64,000 nucleotides of DNA from Verrucomicrobiota bacterium (GTDB lineage Bacteria > Verrucomicrobiota > Verrucomicrobiia > Chthoniobacterales > Terrimicrobiaceae). The notes under the pieces were generated by a model. The model saw nothing but the letters and a program-made list of their open reading frames with translations, ran no database searches and had not been told where the DNA came from. Where the stretch lies: contig JAPLTF010000063.1 in assembly GCA_026398275.1 (NCBI GenBank), positions 1 to 64,000 of the forward strand. Reading direction: 5' to 3'. Shown here piece by piece: positions 18,603-28,000 of this stretch; the stretch's first letter is position 1; each line of letters starts with the position of its first letter. The translations under genes and the position numbers were made by a program.

Positions 18603-19692
18603 AGGGATTTCCGGTTGCCGATCTCCGATTTTCGATTCGGGCGTGCGCTTCGTTCTGATGTCTTCGCGGTATTGCTCTGCACGCACCCCGTCAAAAGTCG
18701 CCAAGCGCCAATCGAAAATCAAAAATCAAAAATCCCCTGCCTTCACCCTGTTGGAGCTTTTGGTTGCCATGGCAGTTCTGGGGTTGATGGCCGTGATGAT
18801 GCTTTCGTTGACGTCCTCCGCCCAGAAGATCGCGAAGCAGACATCGTCCCGCACCGAACAATTCCGCGAGGGTCGGCGGGCTTTTGAAAGAATCAACCAG
18901 CGGTTGTCGCAGGCGACATTGAACAGCTATTGGGACTATGTGGATTCGTCCGGCAGTCCACGCACCGCAGCCACCGCCACCTCGTTCACCCCCAACAAAT
19001 ACTTCCGCATCAGCGAGCTCCGATACCTGCAAACGAATGCCGCGTCCCTCACTGCGCCAAGGGGTGGAACCATGGTTGGGTCATCGGTCTTTTTTCAAGC
19101 CCCGCTGGGGAAGGCCGATGATGGCAACCTTTCGGGGCTGAACTCGCTCCTCAACACCGTGGGATTTTTTATCGAACGCGGCGACGATTCGAAGCTCCGG
19201 CCTGAGACGGTATCCGCCTCAAAGACACGTCACCGCCTCTACGAGCTCACCGAACCGACAGAAAACCTGACAATTTACACGAAAACCTCCGGCAATGCGA
19301 CCTACTCAGGCAAGGAATGGTATGAGACGCCGCTGGACGAGCCCGCAAATTCCCACCGCCTCGCCGACAACATCGTGGCCTTGCTTTTTGAGGCGCAATA
19401 CCGGAACGCGAGCGGCACGCCGACTACGGCATTCAACTACACGAGCGCCCCGCGCGGCGCAGCCACCCAGCCGATCGAGGAAAACAACCTGCCGCCCAAT
19501 GTCCGCGTCACCATGATCGCCGTGGACGAGACATCCGGCCGCCGGATTGCGGATGGGAACATCACGCTCACCGACGCCACGGATGATGCCTCGCTCGCCC
19601 TGCTCGAAAAGGACCTCACCGACAACCGCCTCAACTACCGCAAATTTGAGTCCACGGTTAGCATCGGGCCCGCAAAATGGAGCTCGAAATGA
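18589..19692 (+). CDS. Verru_Chthon cassette protein C (GspJ-like pseudopilin)
   Basis: I use ATG 18589, which overlaps the end of gene B by 14 bp and gives 367 aa; ATG 18658 would shorten the leader by 23 codons. The prepilin segment is A|FTLLELLVAMAVLGLMAVMM, with Ala instead of Gly before the predicted cut and Glu at position 5. A long amphipathic helix follows (KQTSSRTEQFREGRRAFERI), then a large globular domain, as in GspJ/PilW. The leader of about 50 residues is unusually long. It coincides with a palindromic repeat (18604-18738) that has been translated into SKIKNQKSP-like peptide. It is the second gene of the cassette and ends in an ATGA overlap with D. Confidence 0.85.
   Translation: MTSGEGISGCRSPIFDSGVRFVLMSSRYCSARTPSKVAKRQSKIKNQKSPAFTLLELLVAMAVLGLMAVMMLSLTSSAQKIAKQTSSRTEQFREGRRAFERINQRLSQATLNSYWDYVDSSGSPRTAATATSFTPNKYFRISELRYLQTNAASLTAPRGGTMVGSSVFFQAPLGKADDGNLSGLNSLLNTVGFFIERGDDSKLRPETVSASKTRHRLYELTEPTENLTIYTKTSGNATYSGKEWYETPLDEPANSHRLADNIVALLFEAQYRNASGTPTTAFNYTSAPRGAATQPIEENNLPPNVRVTMIAVDETSGRRIADGNITLTDATDDASLALLEKDLTDNRLNYRKFESTVSIGPAKWSSK
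18604..18738. repeat. Palindromic AATCGRAAATC-type repeat inside the leader of cassette gene C
   Basis: GATTTTCGATT at 18627-18637 is exactly complementary to AATCGAAAATC at 18710-18720. The outer flanks also pair loosely, starting GGGATTT and ending AAATCCC. A similar element of about 140 bp is in the leader of gene A. The repeat lies wholly within coding sequence between the start codon and the prepilin helix. Confidence 0.6.
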
Positions 19693-20426
19693 AATTCCGC
19701 CTTCTGCCTGCGAAGCGTAGAAACCATACAGTGGCATGGGCATCCTGCCCATGTCTTGCTGGATTGCGACGCATGGGCAGGATGCCCATGCCACGGGCGA
19801 TCTCTCCCGCCTTTTCACTGATCGAGCTTCTTGTCGTGATCGCCATCATCGGTCTGCTGGCCTCGCTGGCGTTGCCGTCGCTTGCCGGCATCCTTGGTGG
19901 ATCGAAAATCAATCTTGGTGTGGAGTCCGTGAGCGGTGCCCTCTCCTCCGCGCGGCAGCTCGCCGTCACCAAGAACCGCGACGTCGAGTTCCGCCTCATC
20001 GAGATGACCGACCCTGCTTTTCCGGGTGCCAGCAACGCGATCCGCGCCGTGCAGATCCTCGAGATTCGCGAAGCGACAACAAACCCCATCGGCAAGCCCC
20101 GCGTGTTTCCGTCCGGGGTGATTATCGGAGCGAGCCCATCCATGACTTCGCTCTGCGATGCTGCTGTGACCAACAAGTCGGCCGTAGCGGGCACGGACAC
20201 CGCCATCCCCGGCATCGGCACCACCTACAAATACCGCAGCTTCCGATTCCGGCCCGATGGATCGATGAATCTCAAGACCATTCTCCCCCCGACGGTTACC
20301 AACTACTTCCTCACCCTCTACGACGAAAAATATCAGTCGCAAGTTTCCGGCAATACCCCGCCCTCGAACTTCGCCACCATCCAACTCGAGCCCGCCACCG
20401 GTGCCTCCACCCTTTACAGGCCATGA
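19689..20426 (+). CDS. Verru_Chthon cassette protein D (GspH-like pseudopilin)
   Basis: ATG 19689 overlaps the stop of C as ATGA and gives 245 aa; another ATG at 19677 is possible. The prepilin segment is A|FSLIELLVVIAIIGLLASLA with Glu at position 5 and Ala at -1. After the helix, SGALSSARQLAVTKNRDVEFRL resembles the GspH/FimU pattern of Ala/Arg-rich helix followed by beta strands. The 41-residue leader contains a translated 23-bp inverted repeat (WASCPC...GRMPMPR). It is cotranslated with C and A through 4-bp overlaps. It is probably a minor pseudopilin in a tip complex with B, C and A. Confidence 0.85.
   Translation: MKFRLLPAKRRNHTVAWASCPCLAGLRRMGRMPMPRAISPAFSLIELLVVIAIIGLLASLALPSLAGILGGSKINLGVESVSGALSSARQLAVTKNRDVEFRLIEMTDPAFPGASNAIRAVQILEIREATTNPIGKPRVFPSGVIIGASPSMTSLCDAAVTNKSAVAGTDTAIPGIGTTYKYRSFRFRPDGSMNLKTILPPTVTNYFLTLYDEKYQSQVSGNTPPSNFATIQLEPATGASTLYRP
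19731..19794. repeat. Perfect 23-bp inverted repeat inside the leader of cassette gene D
   Basis: The arms at 19731-19753 and 19772-19794 are perfectly complementary over 23 bp and separated by 18 nt. The core reads TGGCATGGGCATCCTGCCCA. This type of palindrome is, from memory, abundant between genes in Verrucomicrobiota and Planctomycetota. Here it is translated as part of the prepilin leader. In mRNA it would form a very stable hairpin about 40 nt after the D start codon. Confidence 0.85.
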
Positions 20427-23400
20427 AGAAGATTTCCGATTTCAGATTTCCGATTTCAGATTGGTTGTCCTGCGGCGTCCGGCGGGCGAAGTTGGCCATT
20501 CTTGGTCGGGAACACCACCCAGGGGAATTTCCAGCAATCGCCAATCGGAAATCCCAAACCGGAAATCCCGAACGCGGGGCCGCGTTGGTTGTCACGTTGG
20601 CGATTCTCGTGCTGGTCACCGTCCTGGTGCTTTCGCTCTTTCTGTCGGTCACCAGCGAGCGGACGGAGTCAGCCGCTGCTGCGAATCAGGGTGATGCCCA
20701 GCGACTGGCCGCAGGCGTGGTGGATTTGGTCAAATCCACGATCACGCAGGCCACGACCGGCTTCGAGTCGGACGCAGCGGGAGTTCCCAACACTGCCAGC
20801 CCGGTGGCGTGGGCCTCCCAGCCGGGACTCATCCGCACATGGAACACATCGGGCAATCCTTACCGCAGCTACCGGCTTTATTCGTCTGGAAACATCACCG
20901 TCACGGCACAGGGAGACCTCGTCACCGATACCACCGAACTCGCAAACTGGAAATCCGGCGCCCCCGCCAATGCCGGGTCCTACAATGCGCTCTGGTGCGA
21001 TCTCAATGCCCCGGCTGCCAATCCTGCCAACGCCCTCACCTATCCGATCGTCAATCCTCCGGCTGACACCAACTCGGGCTCCACTGCAACGGACGCGACC
21101 AATGGTGTGCCGACGGACAACCCGGCCACAGCCTCGCAAGAAGGCGTTCAGGGCTTTGCCATCACCAGCCCGCCGGGCTTCACGGCAGGCAACGCCTCCG
21201 CCACCAACAACCCCGCCCCCATGCCCGTCAAGTGGCTCTATGTGCTCCAGGACGGTTCCTATGTCTCGCCCGCCGGCACGGGAAGCGTGGTCACAGTTCC
21301 AGGAGGAAACCAAACCAACCCGATCATCGGCCGCGCCGCCTACTGGACGGATGACGACACGTCCAAGGTCAATATCAACACGGCGAGTGAGGGAGTTTAT
21401 TGGGATAAGCCCTACGCCTACAATCGCGAAGAGGCGGGACTGGCCGGAAGCAGCCCTGTGCTTGGCTACGCGCTGTCCATTCCAGCGCAGGATGAATTTC
21501 AGCGCATTGCGGGGCATCCGGCCTTTACTTCGCTAAGTGCTGTTCTTGGGGGTTGGATGCCACGGCCAGACATTGGCTTCAGTAACAGCGGATCCCTCGG
21601 CGCTACGGCCTACACGGGGGGAACGTTCAGTAATAATCTTTTGCCCTATTACAACCTCACACCCCGTGCGGGTGATGGCGGAACAAAAGGCGGAACACGC
21701 GCGGTTTTGGATCTTACCACCGCTGGAAATGCTGTCACCTTGGGCACGGCCCATCTCTACACAGGCGCGGAGGAACTTCTCTACGACGCCGACCGCAATG
21801 AGAACAATGCGAACCTGACCCCCGACAGGATCCGGAAGACCAACTTTTTTCTCACCGCAAACAGCAAGGCCCCTGAGACCACCCTTCTGGAGCAACCCCG
21901 CGTTTCGCTGTGGCCCATTCAACAGGGAGTCGGAGCCAGGAATGCCAAGGACAAGTTGCTGGCTTTTGCCTCCACGATCAATGCCTACCCCTTTTATTTT
22001 CAGCGCGCCACGGAATGGCAAAGTGATGATAGCCCGGGCTCTTCACAGTCCGCCACGGCTGATGCCTCGATACCAAGGAATGACGCCCTTCTCAAGTATC
22101 TTCTCCATTCCGCCCAACAGACGGTGCCCGGATTCGGTGCGAGCCTTTCCAATAAATATCAAAACGGAAAACTTCCTCAAATTCTCGTTGGGATGTTCGA
22201 TACCATTCGCTCGCTGGTGAACACAACCAGCCGGTCCCTGGCTCCGGCATACACCTTCGCGCCGTATGGCGTAGGATCGCCGTTTAATGCAGTATCGCTC
22301 GGTTCCGTAGTCCCGGCAAGAGCAACGCTCGACGGAACCGAAGTCAAAGGATTCGGACGCTTCCCGGCAGTCAAGGAGGTCGTTGTTGTTTTTATGGCAA
22401 GCGAATGGAAGGATGAGACCACACTGGGAGCCGCAGCCCCATGGACGCCTACTCCAAACGCAGACGGCCTCCCTGATGATGTCGCGGCTGACAATGGAAC
22501 CTTCAATGGTGTTGGTGATCCCCAAACGACCGCTATCCGGGCCTTTGTCTTTCTTGTGACAGAGAACCTTGCGCCGGGGCAACCTGATGCCCAAGCAGCG
22601 GTTCGCTACCAGATTGAAGGTCTGGAGGCCTTGCAGGTGAACGGCAAGAACCTCGGATTTCCGAGCGCCAGCAATGCCGTCCTGATCTCGCGGGGAGTTA
22701 GCAGCTCTACAACCCTTACCGCAGTTTCCCCTACCTATAGTCAGTTTTCCTCCGCTGGGCTCTATGAAAACTATACCGCAGCCGCAATCGCGAGGAAAAG
22801 TGGAGTATCAGATGGGGTCACAAGCTCGACGGGTCGCAAAGATCCGAAGGCGATGATCTTTCCCTTCATCGGCTCCTCTATCCCCTTGCCTGATGCAGGC
22901 GGAAATTCCACAACTGCCCAACCCTCCCGCTTCGGTCTGGACGCTTCAGGAAACTACCAGGATCTTCGGCCTTCGGTTGTTCCCACAACCATGGTTTTCA
23001 GCGGGGGAACGCTAAAAATACGACTCTATCCAGGAACCGGGAATACTTTTGCAGCGAACGACTACCTTCAGGAGATGGAGGTAATCCTGCCGTCCACGAC
23101 TCTGCCGGTTCCGCAAATTACCCGATCAGGTTTCAGCGCGAGTCCGGGGGCGGATGGCGGGACGGTGGACTTTGATGCCTCGGCGGCAGAGACAGATCGC
23201 ACAAAAGCGACCTTTTACTCCGGACTTAAGGGAGGGATCGCGGACAGCCGGAACTTCGATCAGCGCCTGAGCGCCCAAATTATTTATAATCTTAGTTGGG
23301 GGAATCCCCAATATGCGGGAGCCACAAGCCCACAGAGCATCATCCGCCGGGGCGATGTAATGCGGAGTGTCTATCTCGACCCAAGTGGTCCGGCACGCGG

Positions 23401-24832
23401 AGACCTTCGTTTGGCGGCAGGGTTGCGCCATGTGCCGGATTCGTTTTTCACGAAGTTTCCCGAGTATGATAATTTGAACAAACTGCAAGCCACCTCGTCG
23501 ATGGCGTATCAGTCAACCACACTGGATACCAACCCTCAGATGTGGATGCGCCAGTTGAATCGCGATAGAGCTGACTATCAAGGCAAGTTGGTCAATCAGC
23601 CTTATGCATCAGGATTTCTTCCTTATGCCCCCAAGGGAATGACCGCCGCCAACCTTGGTTCGTCAGTGAATCCCGGGGACTGGAATACCGGTGTGGGTGG
23701 AAATTATGACGGAGCTTATATCAATATGGGCGACCAAGGGTTTGTCCTAAGCACAGCGGATATTTATCAAAACGTTTATTATCCGAGCAACCTCGTAAGT
23801 GCAGCAGGAGCAGCGAGCCTGGCCTCGTTTTCCCCAAACCGCCAGATCGCCTCGCCTGTCCTCTTCGGTTCACTGCCCTCCGGCATTACTCCACTATCAA
23901 GCGCGTCAGCATCAGGAACTCAGTCTCCCTGGCAAACCTTGCTTTTCTCCCCCAATCCGTCCGCAAAAAACAATCACCCCGGCCTTTCCGCTGGCGGAAA
24001 TGGCACAGGGCCGGATGCCCGTCCGCCCTACACCACGGCTCCCGATCATCTTTTCCTCGATAAATTCTGGATGCCTGTCGTCGAACCTTACGCGATCAGC
24101 GAGCCTTTCTCCACGGCCGGAAAGGTGAATCTCAACTTCCAGATCGCGCCCTTCTCACACATTGAGAGAAGCACCGGACTCCACGCGGTGCTTAAAGCGA
24201 TGAAGATGCCCGCTATCCCAGACGCACTTGCCGCAAACTACAGGAAATCCCAGGGCTGGACAGATATGATGAATACCGAACCCGGCACTCCCTCATGGCG
24301 CTACAATATTGATGTCGCCGCAGTCGTCGCGGGCATGAAAAACCGGCGCTTTGATAACAACGATATATTCCGTTCCGCCTCGGAAGTGAGCAACATTTTC
24401 ATGGTGCCTTTGAAACAACCGAATGCAACGGCTGCCACCCCGGCCGGGCCATCAGGGACGGCGTTGCAAAGGTATAATGCCACCGCCAACTGGTGGGATG
24501 ATAAAACGCTCACCGGCGACAACCTGCGCGAATCTCCTTACAATTACATCTACCCCCGCATCACCACCAAATCCAACACCTACACCGTGCACCTCCGGGT
24601 CCAGGCTCTCAAGCAGGTGCCGGGCTGGAGAACGAGCGCGGCGGATTGGGGCCGGTGGGACGAAACGAGGGACCAGGTCGTCTCCGAATACCGCGGCAGC
24701 GCTTCCATCGAGCGTTACGTGGACCCGAACGACACCTCCATCGCGGACTTTGCCCTTCCGGCCAACTACTCGAAAAACCTCGCTCCCTACTATCGGTGGC
24801 GGACGGTGACGGAGAAACAATTCGTGCCCTAA
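20423..24832 (+). CDS. Verru_Chthon cassette protein A (giant GspK/PilX-like minor pseudopilin)
   Basis: ATG 20423 overlaps the stop of D as ATGA and gives 1469 aa. After a leader of about 52 residues comes ERGAALVVTLAILVLVTVLV. This is a prepilin-like helix without the Glu at position 5, which is the usual GspK/PilX situation. The helix continues as SVTSERTESAAAANQGDAQRL. Further on, YWTDDDTSKVNINTASEGVY recalls the DE.GK.N.N segment of GspK. The remainder is a very large, mostly extracytoplasmic region of unknown fold, far longer than ordinary GspK (about 330 aa). The C-terminus ends in YYRWRTVTEKQFVP. It closes the B-C-D-A cassette. I infer that A caps a pseudopilus built with B, C and D. 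Confidence 0.85.
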   Translation: MKKISDFRFPISDWLSCGVRRAKLAILGREHHPGEFPAIANRKSQTGNPERGAALVVTLAILVLVTVLVLSLFLSVTSERTESAAAANQGDAQRLAAGVVDLVKSTITQATTGFESDAAGVPNTASPVAWASQPGLIRTWNTSGNPYRSYRLYSSGNITVTAQGDLVTDTTELANWKSGAPANAGSYNALWCDLNAPAANPANALTYPIVNPPADTNSGSTATDATNGVPTDNPATASQEGVQGFAITSPPGFTAGNASATNNPAPMPVKWLYVLQDGSYVSPAGTGSVVTVPGGNQTNPIIGRAAYWTDDDTSKVNINTASEGVYWDKPYAYNREEAGLAGSSPVLGYALSIPAQDEFQRIAGHPAFTSLSAVLGGWMPRPDIGFSNSGSLGATAYTGGTFSNNLLPYYNLTPRAGDGGTKGGTRAVLDLTTAGNAVTLGTAHLYTGAEELLYDADRNENNANLTPDRIRKTNFFLTANSKAPETTLLEQPRVSLWPIQQGVGARNAKDKLLAFASTINAYPFYFQRATEWQSDDSPGSSQSATADASIPRNDALLKYLLHSAQQTVPGFGASLSNKYQNGKLPQILVGMFDTIRSLVNTTSRSLAPAYTFAPYGVGSPFNAVSLGSVVPARATLDGTEVKGFGRFPAVKEVVVVFMASEWKDETTLGAAAPWTPTPNADGLPDDVAADNGTFNGVGDPQTTAIRAFVFLVTENLAPGQPDAQAAVRYQIEGLEALQVNGKNLGFPSASNAVLISRGVSSSTTLTAVSPTYSQFSSAGLYENYTAAAIARKSGVSDGVTSSTGRKDPKAMIFPFIGSSIPLPDAGGNSTTAQPSRFGLDASGNYQDLRPSVVPTTMVFSGGTLKIRLYPGTGNTFAANDYLQEMEVILPSTTLPVPQITRSGFSASPGADGGTVDFDASAAETDRTKATFYSGLKGGIADSRNFDQRLSAQIIYNLSWGNPQYAGATSPQSIIRRGDVMRSVYLDPSGPARGDLRLAAGLRHVPDSFFTKFPEYDNLNKLQATSSMAYQSTTLDTNPQMWMRQLNRDRADYQGKLVNQPYASGFLPYAPKGMTAANLGSSVNPGDWNTGVGGNYDGAYINMGDQGFVLSTADIYQNVYYPSNLVSAAGAASLASFSPNRQIASPVLFGSLPSGITPLSSASASGTQSPWQTLLFSPNPSAKNNHPGLSAGGNGTGPDARPPYTTAPDHLFLDKFWMPVVEPYAISEPFSTAGKVNLNFQIAPFSHIERSTGLHAVLKAMKMPAIPDALAANYRKSQGWTDMMNTEPGTPSWRYNIDVAAVVAGMKNRRFDNNDIFRSASEVSNIFMVPLKQPNATAATPAGPSGTALQRYNATANWWDDKTLTGDNLRESPYNYIYPRITTKSNTYTVHLRVQALKQVPGWRTSAADWGRWDETRDQVVSEYRGSASIERYVDPNDTSIADFALPANYSKNLAPYYRWRTVTEKQFVP
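20430..20570. repeat. Palindromic heptamer-rich repeat inside the leader of cassette gene A
   Basis: The left arm (20430-20466) repeats GATTTCCGATTTCAG. The right arm (20533-20570) reads AATCGCCAATCGGAAATCCC and a variant of it. The arms are imperfectly complementary across about 65 nt. It belongs to the same family as the element in gene C and has been translated as SDFRFPISDW ... IANRKSQTGNP before the prepilin helix. Confidence 0.6.
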
Positions 24833-24891
24833 ACCCGGAAATGGCGGGAGAGACCCGGCAACCCGCCGCACTCCAAATTGCGGGACTTTGA

Positions 24892-24919
24892 GTGAAGCGT
24901 TTTACACTCTGGCGGGTTG
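24892..24919 (+). promoter_or_regulatory. Conserved operator-like box, copy 2 (before the 2015-aa gene)
   Basis: GTGAAGCGTTTTAC at 24892-24905 is followed by 11 nt and TTG at 24917. The central CG fits a LacI-family operator. It sits in the 178-bp gap between cassette gene A and the giant exported-protein gene, 105 bp before the ATG at 25011. Confidence 0.65.
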
Positions 24920-25010
24920 TTTTGAAGGTGGCCGACGATAACTTGCAAAAGACCATTACCACTCGGTCCCCAGCGTCTTTGTTTGCAAGAAAATCATCCC
25001 CCAACGCCTC

Positions 25011-28000
25011 ATGATGCTTCCAGTTTCCAAGCACTGTTGCGACCCACGCGGTTTCCCCGTTTTGGGGAACTACCCGCATCAGTTCTGTCTCGTTTTCGTT
25101 GCCCTGTTTTTCGGGCTGCTGGGCATCCAATCGGCGCACGCCCAGGGTTACCCGGTCAAGGTGTCCGCGACGGCGGTTTCGGAGAGCCCTGCACAACTCC
25201 GGATCGAGTGGGATTACGAAAACTTTTATGGCACGCCGACGGTGCGGAAGGTCTTTCGCCGGGAGAAGGGGGACACGCCGTGGGGCACTGCGATTGCCAC
25301 GCTCAATAATGCAGAGAACACGCTGAGTTATTCCGACACCGGGGTCGTTGTGGGGCAGGCATACGAATACAAAGTAGAGACGCTGCTGAATGGCAGCAGT
25401 TCCCCGACCAGCACGGGCTATGTGAGTGGCGGCATCCGGATTCCGATGCCGGAGAGTCGTGGAAAGTTGTTGCTGCTCGTCGATGCTTCGCAGGCCTCCG
25501 CGCTGGCGCCGGAGCTGGCGCAATTGCAACAGGACCTCACGGGTGACGGCTGGACGGTGCTGCGTACGGATCTGCCCCGCAGCGTGGTGGACCCGGCCAC
25601 GGCCTACACCCCGCAGGTCGGGGCGGACCGTTTGGCGGAGGTCACAGCCGTCAAAAATGTCATCACCACCGCCTACCATGCGGATCCCACGAACGTGAAA
25701 GCTGTTTACATCGTCGGGCACCTCGCGGTGCCCTACTCGGGAAACACGGCACCAGACGGTCACTGGCCTGACCACCATGGTGCCTGGCCGGCGGATACTT
25801 TTTACGCTGATATCGATGGCACTTGGACCGATACCACAGTTGACTCCACCGGTGCTGCTGATCCCCGGAACAGGAATGTGCCCGGTGACGGAAAATTTGA
25901 TCAGACGAACAACCCGACCAGCCTGGAGTTGCAAGTGGGGCGGGTGGATTTCCAGAACATGACCCTGTTCCCCAGCACTGCGGTGAATGAGACCGAGTTG
26001 TTGCGCCGTTACCTGCGCAAGGCCCACGACTACCGCAAAAAGAATGGTGCCTACGCGGCCATCGAGCGCCGGGCGATTGTGATCAATGCGTTCACCCCCG
26101 GCACCGGCTCGCCCTCTATGACGACCTCGATCGGCGGCCTGCTGGGCCGCGATCCGGGTCTGGTGGACTTTCCGACCGGGTCAAGGTCTCCCTGGTTTGC
26201 GTGGATGGAAGGCAATCCCTCCAAGACCTATCTCATCGGATCGGCTCAGACGGCGGGTGGTGCGGAAGGCAACGGGGCGGGTAGTTCCTACGATTTTGGG
26301 CTGCGCCCGAGCCGCTCGGTCTTTAATGTGCTTTTTGGTAGTTACTTGGGCGACTGGGGATATACGAACAACTTCATGCGCGCTTCGCTGGCAGGGAACG
26401 CCACTGGCGATTCGCTTGGTCTCACCTGTTTCTGGGGGGGACGTCCGAATTTTTACATGCAGTCGATGGGCTTGGGCGAGACCATTGGCTATTCGGCCCG
26501 CGTTTCGCAGAACAGCGATTACCTCCTTTATGCGTCGCAGATCGGAGCGCAGGGGATCCACACCGCGCTGATGGGCGACCCGGCCCTGCGTCTCTATTCC
26601 GTGCAACCGCCGCAGAACCTTCAGGCCGGGAGCAGCAGCGGCAGCGTGGCCTTGAGTTGGTCGGCCTCCACCGAGAGTAACCTTGTTGGGTATCTGGTTT
26701 ATCGCGGGACTTCGGCGGCGGGTCCTTTCATAAAACTCACCGCTTCGCCGATTGCTCAAACGACCTACACCGATTCCACTGCATCGGTCGGCACGGCTTA
26801 TACTTACCTCGTCAAGACGCTGAAATGGGAGACGACCCCCTCGGGCACTTTCGAAAATCCGAGCAGTGCCTCTGTCGCCACGATCACGGCCAGCAACGCG
26901 GCAACGTCCATCCCGCCCGCCCCCACCAACTTGCAGGTCGCGGCCGCCAACTCCACCACGATCAACCTGACTTGGAATGATGCCACTGGAGAAACCTCCT
27001 ACCGCGTCGAACGCCGCAGCACGCCGTCGGGCAGCTTCAGCACGCTGACCACTCTCGCCGCCAACACCACCGCCTACACGGATGCCGGGCCACTCACGGC
27101 GGGAGCCACCTTTTATTATCGAGTGATCGCCGTCGGCAGCGCGGGAGATTCGCTGCCTTCGCAGGAGGTGGCGCTGAGCGGACACGCGGGCTCGATCAAA
27201 TTCGATAGGGACGTCCCTCGGTTGAGCCGCGCGGCCGGTTACGTGGACGTGCCGGTGCGGCGCATTGGCGGCAGCACGGGGACTGTCACGGTGAACTTTG
27301 CCACCGAGGCGGGCGCGACCGATTCAGCCCGGCCCGGCGTCGATTATACAGCCACCAGCGGCACGCTCACCTTCGCCGATGGCGAGACGCTGAAAACCGC
27401 GCGCGTCCCCTTGCTCAAGCAGAGTCCGCAGCCGCTTCACATGTTCACCATGCGCCTGAGCAGCCCCACCGGCGGGGCGCAATTGATCAATCACCAACTG
27501 ACCTATGCGGGCTCCTTTGCCACAGTGCTGGTCGAAGACCCCGCGGCACCCGTCACCTCGCCATGGCAGACGACAGTCATCGGAGGCAGCTTCGATCCCG
27601 GGGCGGTCGGACAGGTTGGCAATGATCTATCTTCGATTTTCTGGGGCGGAACATGGAATTCCAACGCCACGGAAGACGGGCGCTTCATCCACCGAACCGT
27701 CACTGGCGACAAGGTGATGACCATGAGAATCAACGCGCCCTCGGTTGAAACCGCCGCACTCATGGTTCGCGCCACGGCGGCCAACAACTTCTGCCGGATG
27801 GTAGCAGTGCGATTCACCAGCGGAGGCACTTCGAGCGCACAATTCTGGGCGCGGAGCACGGAAGCATGGCCATGGAATATTGTGAGTCTGCCGGCCACAG
27901 CGAGCCCGACGCAAGTGCCCTACTGGGCGAGAATCACGCGCTCGGGGGACACATTTATTGGCGAGGTTTCTCCCGATGGAAACACATGGACCGTGCTCGG

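Noticed and set aside
18604-20570. Short direct repeats (AAAATC and GATTTC units) as a CRISPR array.
   Set aside because: Units are only 7-15 bp, have no regular spacers and form palindromes; no cas genes are nearby.
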